Assembly: GCF_002980575.1 (NCBI RefSeq)
Contig: NZ_PVBS01000007.1
Location: 1 to 63,335 of the forward strand
DNA: 63,335 bases
Direction: 5' to 3'
Source: Sphingobacterium gobiense
GTDB lineage: Bacteria > Bacteroidota > Bacteroidia > Sphingobacteriales > Sphingobacteriaceae
Shown here: positions 1-8,474 of the stretch, piece after piece
How the letters are laid out: each line of letters begins with the position of its first letter
How positions within the stretch are numbered: position 1 is the first letter of the stretch
The notes under the pieces: generated by a model
The model's input: the letters and a program-made list of their open reading frames with translations, nothing else
Told to the model about the DNA's origin: nothing
Databases searched by the model: none
Made by a program: the position numbers and the translations under genes

Positions 1-200
1 AGTACTCCGGCAAGAAGATAAATACCATCGGCAAGAAGAACAGCGATTTTCAGGCTTCCGTGTTCAACAGCAACTCCCAGCCGCTTTATGTCATCGTGGA
101 CACCGACGGAAAGGTGCTGGTGCCCCCTACCGGAGCTGACTACAATGTAAACAGCTACGCAGCCTATCTACAGAGCGGAATCGATGCTTTTAACGAATAA
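1..200 (+). CDS. C-terminal end of a DsbD-like thiol:disulfide interchange protein (partial)
   Basis: Only the last 65 or so residues are in the window, read in the frame that ends with TAA at 198-200. They include QPLYVIVDTDGKVLVPPTG and a short terminal helix. That pattern, with a cis-proline-like QPLYV strand, a D-G turn and a closing VPP-G segment, is how the thioredoxin-fold C-terminal domain of DsbD and related cytochrome c biogenesis/thioredoxin proteins ends in Bacteroidota. The active-site CxxC would lie before the window and cannot be seen. The family passes electrons across the inner membrane to periplasmic thioredoxin-like proteins. The family call is inference from this tail; another periplasmic thioredoxin-like protein is possible. 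Confidence 0.6.
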   Translation, partial: YSGKKINTIGKKNSDFQASVFNSNSQPLYVIVDTDGKVLVPPTGADYNVNSYAAYLQSGIDAFNE

Positions 201-224
201 TTTCTAATTTTGTTTTGTTTAGTG

Positions 225-253
225 AAAGGAGCAGTCGAGAGATTGCTCTCTTT
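225..253. terminator. Terminator-like hairpin between convergent genes
   Basis: GAGCAGTC (229-236) pairs with GATTGCTC (241-248) around a GAGA loop, with one G-T wobble. Outer AAAG/CTTT pairs extend the stem past a one-base bulge, and T-rich DNA follows. It lies between the DsbD-like gene, which reads rightwards, and the TPR gene, which ends at 256 from the other side. Confidence 0.5.
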
Positions 254-255
254 CT

Positions 256-1380
256 TTAATAAAGTCTATTTCCAAAAATCTCCGACCGCAAATCTTGATA
301 ATCATGTAGGGCTGTTTCAGCGTTATTAAAGTCACGCTGTGTTATGTATATCTGTCCTAGTTTGTCAACAATAGCCAGTTGGAGCAGTTTGTTATCTTCC
401 GATTTTGCGAGCTCGCCAGCTTGGAGAAACTCTTTTTTCGCAACATTGTAATTCTTTTGAACAAACTTAGACGATGCAAGCATATATTCAATTTCAGCAA
501 GTTCTCTGCTGAAGTTTTTTTTATTCGCAAGGTCACGTGCCTGGATCAGAAACCATTGGGCCTCTGTATGTTTGTTTTGTAATTGATAAATCCGGGCCAA
601 CGTCTGCCAAGCAATAATTTTTTGTTCGTAAGCTTTCGCTCGGTTCAGCAAAGGGATAGCTTTACGAATGATGTTATTCTCGGCCGAACGGTAATCTTGA
701 TCATATGCTTGGATGAGCGCTATTTTCAGAAGGGAATTAGCTTGGTCAATAACACTTTTTTGTTGAACTGCGGTGTTATAATAAGCTTCTTGAAAGTAAC
801 CGGCTTGTTGAATGTTCTTATCGTATAAATAAATGTTGGCAAGATTATACTGAATAACGGCGATATCGGTTGCGTTTGGTGTTTTCTGCGCGTGCTGAAG
901 AGCACTTTGCAACAAACCTAAAGTTTGGCTGATCGTTCCTTCTTTTAAAGATAGTAAAGCGTAAGTATGCAGCAAGCCATAGGCTGTGTTATAATTACCT
1001 TGCCCGACTTCTCGTTCCACGAGTTCATTCCATGCCGAAGCCGTATCAGGCATAGGCGACAACAGGTATCGCACATTCATTTCAGCTCGGGTGGTTTTAA
1101 ATTCCGCAATCAACTGCTGAAGATCAAGTGCCCTGTCGATGCTGTCCTGAAAAGACAGCTTCTGCTTGTAGGAGTCCGTCAGCAGCTCTTCTCGGGTACG
1201 GGGGGCGGGAAGTACATATACCCTGGGGCCTATACCTTCAAAATCTGTGTTGTATTTATTAATATATCCCGCCGGATCCAATGGGCTGTCGATCTGTTGC
1301 ATTTGGGCATAAGTTGTGCCAAGCCCTAGCGCAAACATACCTACAATAGTATAAAAATGACTCTTTTTATCGAGTTTCAT
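256..1380 (-). CDS. Secreted TPR-repeat protein of unknown role
   Basis: I start the protein at MKLDKKSHF (coordinate 1380) because an AGGAAC ribosome-binding-like sequence precedes it; the longer reading from 1425 adds 15 residues of no recognisable signal. The 374-residue product has an N-terminal signal peptide ending near TYAQ, then mostly helical sequence with repeated TPR-like segments such as YNLANIYLYDKNIQQA, ARIYQLQNKHTEAQWFL and LGQIYITQRDFNNAE. Such proteins act as periplasmic or outer-membrane-associated scaffolds for protein-protein contacts. There is no catalytic domain. It converges on the DsbD-like gene and diverges from prc, so it is probably a single-gene transcript. The specific partner is unknown. 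Confidence 0.75.
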   Translation of the reverse strand: MKLDKKSHFYTIVGMFALGLGTTYAQMQQIDSPLDPAGYINKYNTDFEGIGPRVYVLPAPRTREELLTDSYKQKLSFQDSIDRALDLQQLIAEFKTTRAEMNVRYLLSPMPDTASAWNELVEREVGQGNYNTAYGLLHTYALLSLKEGTISQTLGLLQSALQHAQKTPNATDIAVIQYNLANIYLYDKNIQQAGYFQEAYYNTAVQQKSVIDQANSLLKIALIQAYDQDYRSAENNIIRKAIPLLNRAKAYEQKIIAWQTLARIYQLQNKHTEAQWFLIQARDLANKKNFSRELAEIEYMLASSKFVQKNYNVAKKEFLQAGELAKSEDNKLLQLAIVDKLGQIYITQRDFNNAETALHDYQDLRSEIFGNRLY

Positions 1381-1520
1381 ATGTGTTCCTTTCTGTTTTA
1401 CAAAGGTATAGCCTAATTTGCACATTCACAAATCAGTCTATTTTCTCTTTCTTTCCATTTCCAATTCTTAACATTTATTAAGTTATTTAAAAGTAAATTA
1501 ATGTTTAACTTCGTAACTTC

Positions 1521-1553
1521 TTGTCGTTAATTTTGATTGTACTATTATTTTTG
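1521..1553 (+). promoter_or_regulatory. Bacteroidota-type promoter for prc
   Basis: A TATTTTTG box (1546-1553) matches the -7 consensus TAnnTTTG, with TTG at 1521-1523, 22 nt upstream, as a possible -33 element. It would give a 5' leader of about 70 nt before the ATG at 1628. Confidence 0.45.
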
Positions 1554-1627
1554 TACATTGTTTTCAGTATTTTTATGGCAATCAAAATTTTGTTATAAAT
1601 TTTTGGTGCTGAAAAGGATTATCGCAA

Positions 1628-3787
1628 ATGTATTTTAAAAAGATAGCTTATATGTTTAAAAATATTGTATTTGGTCTGGCTTTAATTTCATTTATAGCTT
1701 GTGGATCAAAACCCCGGGTGAGTTTGGATGAAGAGGCATTACAATTAAAACCGTCGGCTCAGCATGAAGTTATCGCTGCCGAGGTTGCTAATCTATTGGA
1801 AAACTATAGCTATAAGAAAGTTCCAATGACAGATTCATTATCACAAATTGTTTTCACAAATCTGTTGAAGTCGATGGATCAGGGACGCAATTATCTATTA
1901 CAGTCTGATATCGATGATTTTCGGCAGTTTGAAAATACGATCAGTCAAGATTTTAGGAAGGGAGATCTATCCGCGCCATTCTACATTTTCAATGTATATT
2001 CGCAACGCTATTTGGAAGCCATGGAGTATGCATTAACCCAAGTAGATGCTCCTCATGATTTTGATGTAGAGGAAAAATATGTGGCTTACCGGGAAAAGCT
2101 CCCTTATTTTAAAGACGATACAGAGCTGAAAGATCAATGGCGTAAACGCGTAAAATATGATTTGTTGAATTTGCGATTGACCAGTACGGATAAAGATTCT
2201 GTAGACGTAGAAAAACACAAGGAAACGTTGCGAAAACGCTATAAAAATCTTGTTAGTCAGGCGAAGCAAACGAACTCAAATGATGCATTTCAGCTGATCA
2301 TGTCAGCCTTGACAGATGCTGTTGACCCACATACTACGTATTATAATCCGTCGTTTGCGCAAGCGTTCAATGAGAGCATGTCCAACACGTTTGAAGGTAT
2401 CGGTGCGCGCTTGATGATGGAAAATGAAATGGTTACCATTAAAGAAGTTATTGCTGGCGGACCGGCTTTTAAAGATAAAAGCTTGAATGTAGATGATAGA
2501 ATTATTGGTGTAGCACAGGGAGACGGAGAGTTTGACGATATCATCGGCTGGCGTTTGGATGCAGCGGTAGCGAAAATTAAAGGGCCAAAGAATACTATTG
2601 TGCGATTGAAAGTTATTCCGGCAGGTCAGGAGCTCACCGCGCAGCCAAAGATTATAGCGCTTAAAAGAGATAAAATTGTTATTGAAGAAGAATCTGCTAA
2701 GAAAGAAATAAAACAGGTTAAGGGAGAAGACGGGAAAACCTATAAGGTAGGTCTGATCAAGCTACCAAAATTCTATATCGATTTTGAAGCTTATCGTCGC
2801 CGTGATCCAAATTATAAGAGTACAACGAAAGATGTTCGTTTAATTTTGGATAGTCTCCGTCAGGAAAATGTTGATGCTGTGGTTCTAGATCTAAGGAACA
2901 ACGGCGGCGGATCCTTACAGGAAGCTATTGAATTGACAGGTTTGTTTATTGACAAAGGTCCGATTGTGCAAGTCCGTGATGTCCGTGATCGCGTAGAAGT
3001 GGATAATGATAACGATCCTGGCGTGGTTTGGGATGGTCCATTTGGCGTTTTGATTAACCGTTTTTCCGCCTCAGCATCAGAGATTTTTGCCGGTGCAATT
3101 CAGGACTACGGTCGAGGCATTGTATTAGGAACGCAGTCTTATGGAAAAGGAACGGTTCAATCCGCAATTGATATGTCGCGATTTATCAGTGCGACCAATA
3201 AATTGTTATTAAAAGCTAAAGGATTAGACAAAGATCCAGACACGCCTAACGGAGCCCCCGAATTCGGTCAAATTAACATTACGATGGGTAAATTTTACCG
3301 TGTAACAGGAAGTAGTACGCAACATAAAGGTGTAATACCGGATATTTCCTTCCCAACACAGTATTCGGCAGAGCGATTTGGAGAAAGTTCGGAACCTTCG
3401 GCTTTACCATGGGATCAGATTAAACCATCTAGTTTTGCGGCTGTTGCAGATTTAACCAATGTGAAAGATCAGTTGACAGCGATTCATGAATCCCGTATGG
3501 AGAAATCGCCAGAGTATGCGTATCTTTTGGAGGATATTGAGGAATTCCAGAAGCTAGATTCTATTCAAGAAATTAGCTTAAACCAAGAAAAGTTGAAGGA
3601 GGAACGGGAGAAGACCAGAGCTAAAAATAGAGCACGTATTAATAAAGGGCTGGAACTACGTGGACTTCCTTTGTGGAAAGAAGGCGAGCCGCAGCCTAAA
3701 ACAGATTTTGATTTCATCCTAGATGAAAGTCTGAATGTGATGACGGATTATATACGACTTGGACAAACCAAGTTAGCAAAGAACTAG
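1628..3787 (+). CDS. prc: Carboxy-terminal processing (tail-specific) protease Prc/Tsp
   Basis: A periplasmic serine protease of family S41 that degrades or trims proteins from their C-termini. The 719-residue protein begins with a lipoprotein signal (lipobox ending FIAC, Cys about 25), then a Tsp-type N-terminal helical domain, a PDZ domain at about 245-335, the S41 core at about 360-560 and a C-terminal helical tail of the DUF3340 type. The catalytic dyad is visible: Ser about 482 in FSASASEIF and Lys about 507 in SYGKGTVQ, 25 residues apart as in E. coli Prc. The start at 1628 has AAAAGGATT just upstream; a second in-frame ATG at 1652 would also keep the signal. Substrates are unknown. It is followed by a strong terminator. 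Confidence 0.93.
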   Translation: MYFKKIAYMFKNIVFGLALISFIACGSKPRVSLDEEALQLKPSAQHEVIAAEVANLLENYSYKKVPMTDSLSQIVFTNLLKSMDQGRNYLLQSDIDDFRQFENTISQDFRKGDLSAPFYIFNVYSQRYLEAMEYALTQVDAPHDFDVEEKYVAYREKLPYFKDDTELKDQWRKRVKYDLLNLRLTSTDKDSVDVEKHKETLRKRYKNLVSQAKQTNSNDAFQLIMSALTDAVDPHTTYYNPSFAQAFNESMSNTFEGIGARLMMENEMVTIKEVIAGGPAFKDKSLNVDDRIIGVAQGDGEFDDIIGWRLDAAVAKIKGPKNTIVRLKVIPAGQELTAQPKIIALKRDKIVIEEESAKKEIKQVKGEDGKTYKVGLIKLPKFYIDFEAYRRRDPNYKSTTKDVRLILDSLRQENVDAVVLDLRNNGGGSLQEAIELTGLFIDKGPIVQVRDVRDRVEVDNDNDPGVVWDGPFGVLINRFSASASEIFAGAIQDYGRGIVLGTQSYGKGTVQSAIDMSRFISATNKLLLKAKGLDKDPDTPNGAPEFGQINITMGKFYRVTGSSTQHKGVIPDISFPTQYSAERFGESSEPSALPWDQIKPSSFAAVADLTNVKDQLTAIHESRMEKSPEYAYLLEDIEEFQKLDSIQEISLNQEKLKEEREKTRAKNRARINKGLELRGLPLWKEGEPQPKTDFDFILDESLNVMTDYIRLGQTKLAKN

Positions 3788-3791
3788 CCTA

Positions 3792-3828
3792 AGAAGAGAC
3801 GCGAGAATTGCGTCTCTTCTCTTTTTTT
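3792..3828. terminator. Strong intrinsic terminator after prc
   Basis: A perfect 11-bp stem, AGAAGAGACGC (3792-3802) with GCGTCTCTTCT (3810-3820), 7-nt loop, followed by CTTTTTTT. It sits between prc and the convergent rnhB gene and is probably used mainly for prc. Confidence 0.9.
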
Positions 3829-3835
3829 GTATCTA

Positions 3836-4432
3836 TCAAAACAACTTCAGTTGCGGATCCGTGACCCGAAAGGATTTTCTATGGTGCGGGCTAATACCAT
3901 ACTGTAAAATGGCGGTACGGTGCTTGATTGTTGGATAACCTTTATTAGACAACCAATCATAGTGTGGAAACTCATTTGCAAGGTTGTGCATATATTCATC
4001 CCGGTAGGTTTTAGCTAAAATAGATGCGGCGGCAATAGATAAATATTTTCCGTCGCCTTTTATAATACACTGATGGGGTATATTTTGATATGTCCTGAAT
4101 CTATTACCGTCTACAATGATATGAGCCGCCTTTGTCTTGAGTTGATCCAATGCGCGGTGCATGGCCAAATAGGAAGCATTTAAAATGTTGATATGGTCAA
4201 TTTCTGCTGCGGAAACACTGGCAACGGCGAAGTCTAACGCTTCTTTCTCGATAATGGGACGTAAAGCCATTCTTTTCTTTTCAGAAAGTTGTTTAGAGTC
4301 ATTAAGCAATACGTTGCAATAATCCGGAGGAAAGATAACGGCAGCGGCAAATACTGGACCAGCTAAGCATCCTCTTCCCGCTTCGTCACATCCCGCTTCC
4401 ATTACACCCTGCTGAAAAGTTGGTAATAACAT
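3836..4432 (-). CDS. rnhB: Ribonuclease HII
   Basis: Cuts the RNA strand of RNA-DNA hybrids and excises single ribonucleotides from DNA. I place the start at MLLPTFQQG (4432), which gives 198 residues, the usual size of the family; the open frame runs upstream to 4534 but adds 34 atypical residues. The N-terminal CDEAGRGCLAGPV holds the first acidic pair (D16, E17), VDGNRF supplies the next Asp, and KTYRDEYM the last, so the DEDD active site is complete. The C-terminal segment with GYPTIKH and HRKSF is also typical. The gene converges on prc and has a long structured intergenic region upstream. Confidence 0.95.
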   Translation of the reverse strand: MLLPTFQQGVMEAGCDEAGRGCLAGPVFAAAVIFPPDYCNVLLNDSKQLSEKKRMALRPIIEKEALDFAVASVSAAEIDHINILNASYLAMHRALDQLKTKAAHIIVDGNRFRTYQNIPHQCIIKGDGKYLSIAAASILAKTYRDEYMHNLANEFPHYDWLSNKGYPTIKHRTAILQYGISPHHRKSFRVTDPQLKLF

Positions 4433-4611
4433 CCTGCTAAAATACGAATATGATCGGACTGTATGTAACGCTAACAAAAAAACTCGCCACTTTAAAATTT
4501 TGATGCGTCCCACTGCTCCGCACTTCTCTTGCATCGAGAATAGTTTATATGTGGTATTCGGAGGTTAAAGGCGGGATAGTACAACTGCATGAACCCTCCT
4601 TAACTTTAATT

Positions 4612-4684
4612 GTCACATCCAAATGTTTTACAACTGTACAAACTTATTTCTGCACTATCTCATATGTAAAACATTTGGAGTGAC
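4612..4684. repeat. Long imperfect inverted repeat (MITE-like or RNA stem)
   Basis: The left arm (4612-4631) reads GTCACATCCAAATGTTTTAC and the right arm (4666-4684) is its reverse complement except for one bulged base. The arms enclose 34 nt. The element sits alone between divergent genes and has no coding capacity. It could be a miniature inverted-repeat element or a stable RNA stem. Confidence 0.6.
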
Positions 4685-4694
4685 GAGCTTTTTG

Positions 4695-4719
4695 GTTCTT
4701 TTTCGCGGAGAAAAAGAAC
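4695..4719. repeat. Perfect 10-bp hairpin GTTCTTTTTC/GAAAAAGAAC
   Basis: GTTCTTTTTC (4695-4704) and GAAAAAGAAC (4710-4719) surround a GCGGA loop. It directly follows the long inverted repeat and resembles REP-like intergenic palindromes found in this phylum, though only one copy is in this window. Confidence 0.5.
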
Positions 4720-4755
4720 ACGAAAAATTGATTAAAGAAAACCTTCATTGTAGAG

Positions 4756-4793
4756 GATGTTAACATGCCGCCCCTGGGGCTCTATGTAACATC
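4756..4793. repeat. Nested hairpin with GC-rich inner palindrome
   Basis: GATGTTAACAT (4756-4766) pairs with ATGTAACATC (4784-4793) with one bulged base, and the interior contains the palindrome GCCCCTGGGGC (4770-4780). It is the third hairpin in the intergenic stretch before the gene at 4892. Confidence 0.5.
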
Positions 4794-4808
4794 TGTGTGA
4801 TATTCGAT

Positions 4809-4830
4809 AAAAAAGCATTCTTGCTTTTTT
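4809..4830. terminator. AT-rich hairpin, possible terminator in either direction
   Basis: AAAAAAGCA (4809-4817) pairs with TGCTTTTTT (4822-4830) across a TTCT loop. It looks like a bidirectional intrinsic terminator, yet it lies upstream of both flanking genes, so it would end a transcript that starts inside this 459-bp gap. Confidence 0.5.
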
Positions 4831-4891
4831 ACTTTGCCGTGATTAGCAAGTCTATAAGTAAATCATTTAATGAAGTTAATAACAACTAACG

Positions 4892-5623
4892 ATGAAAGCA
4901 CTTCTTCTTCTTAGCGTACTATTAATTATAGGAATGAGTCCGTCTTTTGCACAAAAGAAACAAACGATAACGGTTCCGTCATTATCAAATATAAAGATTG
5001 ATGCTGATTTGGGAGAGTGGGATACATTATATAATGTGGCAGATGAAGGGTTTTGGTTTTATCAGCTAGCACAGGATGCCGCTAATCTCTATATTGCCAT
5101 TCGTGTAGAGAACCCGATGATACAGCATTTGGCTGCCAGAAACGGGATTTTGCTGACCGTACAGTCTAATAAAAAAAATAGAGATGATATTCAGTTCCTG
5201 TTCCCTTATCCCGATAGTGAGGTGAAGCGTGCAATGATGAATGAAAGCCACGATTCAGACGCCGCGTATAAAACTGCGTTAATAGATCGATCGCGAGGAT
5301 ATTTTGTATATGGTTTCCCTACAGTGCCGAACGGATTGCTGTCCTTAAAAAATGGATATGGATTGGAAGCCATTGCTCGCATGGATGACGGGAAGTTGTA
5401 TTATGAAGCAGTTATACCAAAACCATTGCTGGATTACACGACACCTGTCGCAACGCTCAAGCTAACCATTTATGATGGTTTTACACCATTAATTTCGTCT
5501 AAGAAAGTAAGTGCTAGTCGTTCTGGGGGAATGTACGGTCCTTATCGAGGGAGACCCGCACCTCGGTCTAGGTCTAAAGATCAACTAACATTAACCGTTC
5601 TTTTAGAGACATCATTAGATTAG
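4892..5623 (+). CDS. Secreted CBM9/DOMON-like protein
   Basis: 243 residues with a clear signal peptide (cleavage after SFAQ). The mature part opens with ...SNIKIDADLGEWDTLY and NLYIAIRVENP, the signature of the CBM9-like beta-sandwich in many Bacteroidota secreted proteins, where it can bind sugars or act as a structural domain. The tail (about 205-230) is rich in Ser, Gly, Arg and Pro and probably flexible. The stop is 18 nt before the outer-membrane beta-barrel gene, so the two are very likely co-transcribed and may act together at the periplasmic face of the outer membrane. The ligand cannot be told from the sequence. Confidence 0.6.
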   Translation: MKALLLLSVLLIIGMSPSFAQKKQTITVPSLSNIKIDADLGEWDTLYNVADEGFWFYQLAQDAANLYIAIRVENPMIQHLAARNGILLTVQSNKKNRDDIQFLFPYPDSEVKRAMMNESHDSDAAYKTALIDRSRGYFVYGFPTVPNGLLSLKNGYGLEAIARMDDGKLYYEAVIPKPLLDYTTPVATLKLTIYDGFTPLISSKKVSASRSGGMYGPYRGRPAPRSRSKDQLTLTVLLETSLD

Positions 5624-5640
5624 TATACGATATAAAAAAT

Positions 5641-8430
5641 ATGAAAAGTTTTTCGATAATAATTTGTGTTCTGGCAGTTTGGTTATCCGCTTCCAATGTT
5701 GTTGCACAGACAGGTAAAACGGTACAGGGCATGTTACGGGACAATGAGTCCAGGGTGGTGGCCGGCGCTTCTGTTCAATTGGAGGGTGATAAAGATACCT
5801 TGGGAACAAGCACTTCGCCAGCGGGTATATTCACATTCAATAATGTAAAATCTGACAAGTTTACGATCAAAGTATCCAGTTTAGGCTTTGAACCCTTTGC
5901 CCGACAATTTAGCTTTTCGCCGGGGCAGGATAAAATGACAATCCCATCGTTTCAGCTACAAGGAATAGCGAATATGCTGGAGGAAGTGATCGTGGATGGT
6001 GTTATTACCGTGCAAGTAAAAGGAGATACCATAGAATATGCCACGAAAGATTTAAAATTAAGAGAAGGAGCACTAGCTGAGGATGCATTGAAGAGATTGC
6101 AAGGTGTCGAGGTCGATAAAGATGGAAACGTAACAGCCCAAGGCGAGCAGATTACACGTGTACGGGTAAATGGAAGAGATTATTTTGGCGGTGATGTAAA
6201 AACCGCAACACAGAACTTACCAGCAGACATTATCAATAAGATGCAGGTTATCGATGATTATGGGGATATGGCAAACTTGACCGGAAACAAGACCGGAGAT
6301 GCGGAGAAAGTTCTAAATATTGAGATCGATCCGGATAAAAATAATGGCTATACTTCGATGTTACGGGTTGGTTATGGTACGGATGACCGTTATCAAGCTA
6401 CGGCGAGTATCATGGCGATGCGAGATAAGATGCAGCTATCCGTACTCGGAAATTTGAATAATATTAATGCGCCGTTGTTTGATTTCAATACGCAGGGTGG
6501 TGGAGCTCGCCGTCGGCAAGGAGGCGGGGGAAGACGCGGAGGAGGCGGTATGTTCGGTGGCGGTAATGGGATTACCAACACGGGATCACTCGGTATAAAC
6601 TATCGGCAGGATATCAGTGATAAACTGACCGTTTATGGAAGCTATAGCTTCGGGCACGATGATAACGATGCGCTATCATCCAGTTTGAATAAGTTTATTT
6701 ACCCAGACTCTATTCTCGATAGAAATTCTACATCTAATACCAATACCATCGGTAATTCACATCGTTTTGACGCTAATTTTGAGTGGAAACCATCCGAACG
6801 GGATTTTATTAAAGTATCACCTCAAATCGGCTATGGTCGTACGACCACCGTTAGTGAAAATTTTAACGAAAACCTGTTGAACAGCGAATTATACAATACA
6901 GAATCCAACTATCTTGATGGTGTATCTAAATCGCCAAATATGGGCGTTAGTGCCTTGTATAATCGACGTCTTAACGATAAAGGAAGGAACATTTTCTTTA
7001 ATATGAATATATCGTCTTCTGGAACAAAGCAAGATCAAGACAGAATTATCGAGACAATCGTCGGCGATCCGAATAACAGCGATATGACGGTGGACAGTTT
7101 GTATAGGCAGACGATAGCAGAGATGGATAACAAGAGTTGGAATGGTGGAGCCAGTGTTTCTTATTTAGAGCCCGTTAGCCAATTTGGCAAGATCGAGCTT
7201 TCTTACGATTATAATGTAAATACGTACGATAACAATCGTTCACAGGATGCTTTTAATGCGGATGGCAGTGTACTGGATGATTCCCGTTATATATTTGACC
7301 GGATGTATGATTACTCCTTCAGTACACATCGGTTTGGAGCCAATTATAATTACGATAATGATAAAGTTAGATATGCTGTAGGGTTATCCGCCCAGCCAAC
7401 TATTTTAAATGGAGATGCGCTGGTGGATGGAAATGCGATCGATATCCATAGAAATGGCTTTAATCTCATCCCTATTGCACGGTTTGAATATAAATTCAGT
7501 AGGCAGAAGAATCTTCAAGTCAACTATTCGGGCCGAGCCAATGAACCATCGGTTACACAGATACAGCCTTTTACAGACAATTCAAACCCGACCAATATTG
7601 TTACAGGAAATCCGGATTTGGATGCTGAATTTCAGCATAATGTCCGGTTTCGCTTTAATAGTAGTGATTTCCAGACGGGAAAGACTTTCTTCATGATATT
7701 GAATGGTACCTTTACGCAAGATAAGATTGTTTCCAATAATTTACGATACTCCGATTCTGAATTGGGCGTAGTTCAAGAAACCAATTATTTGAACGAGGAC
7801 GGCGCTTTCAATCTACGGGGGTTCTATCATTACGGACGATCATTCAAAAACAAAGTATACAGCTTGAATTTTATGGGAAGAGCTTCCTATAACAATAACC
7901 CGTCGTATACAGAGGGAGACTTAAATAAAGCACAAAACTGGAATCTGATGCAAGGGTTGATGTTCCGTTATTTACCTTCCGAAAACTTGGAAATTAATCC
8001 TGGAGTACAGTATAGCTGGGATCACACTTTTAATACGCTGAATGAGCGTTCGGTGGTCATGCGTTCATGGGCGCCGAATTTAGTAGGGTCTGTAAATATT
8101 ACACCGACGATTATATTTGGAACCGATGTTTCGAAAACTTTTTATCAAGGAAATGCCTATGATGATAATCCTTTTATCATTAATGCTTATGTAGAAAAGC
8201 GATTCCTAAAAGGGCAGAGAGGAACTTTACGTGTGCAGGCTTTTGATCTATTAAATGAACAAACCAATATCTCGAGAACAGTGTCCGATATCCAGATTTC
8301 CGACACGCGGACAAATAGATTAGGCCGCTATTTTATGCTATTGTTTACTTATAGACTCGCTAAATTTGCGGGAGGAATCGCACCGCAAGAAGAAAGAGGC
8401 CCAGGAGGAATGAGACGTCCACGGATGTAA
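5641..8430 (+). CDS. TonB-dependent-type outer-membrane beta-barrel protein (OMP_b-brl_3 family)
   Basis: 929 residues. A signal peptide (to about NVVAQ) is followed by a carboxypeptidase-regulatory-like beta-sandwich (about 25-110), a plug-like segment with the family hallmark EDALKRLQGVEVDKDGNVTA and VRVNGRDYFGGD, then a long beta-barrel. A striking Gly/Arg-rich insertion lies at about 285-310 and the C-terminus is also Gly/Arg/Pro-rich (GPGGMRRPRM). Members of this family resemble TonB-dependent receptors but most have no known substrate. It differs from the SusC proteins later in the window in its plug sequence and has no SusD partner; instead it is paired with the CBM9-like protein just upstream. 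Confidence 0.82.
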   Translation: MKSFSIIICVLAVWLSASNVVAQTGKTVQGMLRDNESRVVAGASVQLEGDKDTLGTSTSPAGIFTFNNVKSDKFTIKVSSLGFEPFARQFSFSPGQDKMTIPSFQLQGIANMLEEVIVDGVITVQVKGDTIEYATKDLKLREGALAEDALKRLQGVEVDKDGNVTAQGEQITRVRVNGRDYFGGDVKTATQNLPADIINKMQVIDDYGDMANLTGNKTGDAEKVLNIEIDPDKNNGYTSMLRVGYGTDDRYQATASIMAMRDKMQLSVLGNLNNINAPLFDFNTQGGGARRRQGGGGRRGGGGMFGGGNGITNTGSLGINYRQDISDKLTVYGSYSFGHDDNDALSSSLNKFIYPDSILDRNSTSNTNTIGNSHRFDANFEWKPSERDFIKVSPQIGYGRTTTVSENFNENLLNSELYNTESNYLDGVSKSPNMGVSALYNRRLNDKGRNIFFNMNISSSGTKQDQDRIIETIVGDPNNSDMTVDSLYRQTIAEMDNKSWNGGASVSYLEPVSQFGKIELSYDYNVNTYDNNRSQDAFNADGSVLDDSRYIFDRMYDYSFSTHRFGANYNYDNDKVRYAVGLSAQPTILNGDALVDGNAIDIHRNGFNLIPIARFEYKFSRQKNLQVNYSGRANEPSVTQIQPFTDNSNPTNIVTGNPDLDAEFQHNVRFRFNSSDFQTGKTFFMILNGTFTQDKIVSNNLRYSDSELGVVQETNYLNEDGAFNLRGFYHYGRSFKNKVYSLNFMGRASYNNNPSYTEGDLNKAQNWNLMQGLMFRYLPSENLEINPGVQYSWDHTFNTLNERSVVMRSWAPNLVGSVNITPTIIFGTDVSKTFYQGNAYDDNPFIINAYVEKRFLKGQRGTLRVQAFDLLNEQTNISRTVSDIQISDTRTNRLGRYFMLLFTYRLAKFAGGIAPQEERGPGGMRRPRM

Positions 8431-8447
8431 ATGTCCTTTTTTATTTC

Positions 8448-8455
8448 TATTTTTG
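8448..8455 (+). promoter_or_regulatory. -7 promoter box for the M16 peptidase gene
   Basis: TATTTTTG matches TAnnTTTG and lies 19 nt before the ATG at 8475. This implies a very short leader and argues against the upstream TTG at 8460 as the start. Confidence 0.4.
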
Positions 8456-8474
8456 CGGCTTGACTTTGATAGAT

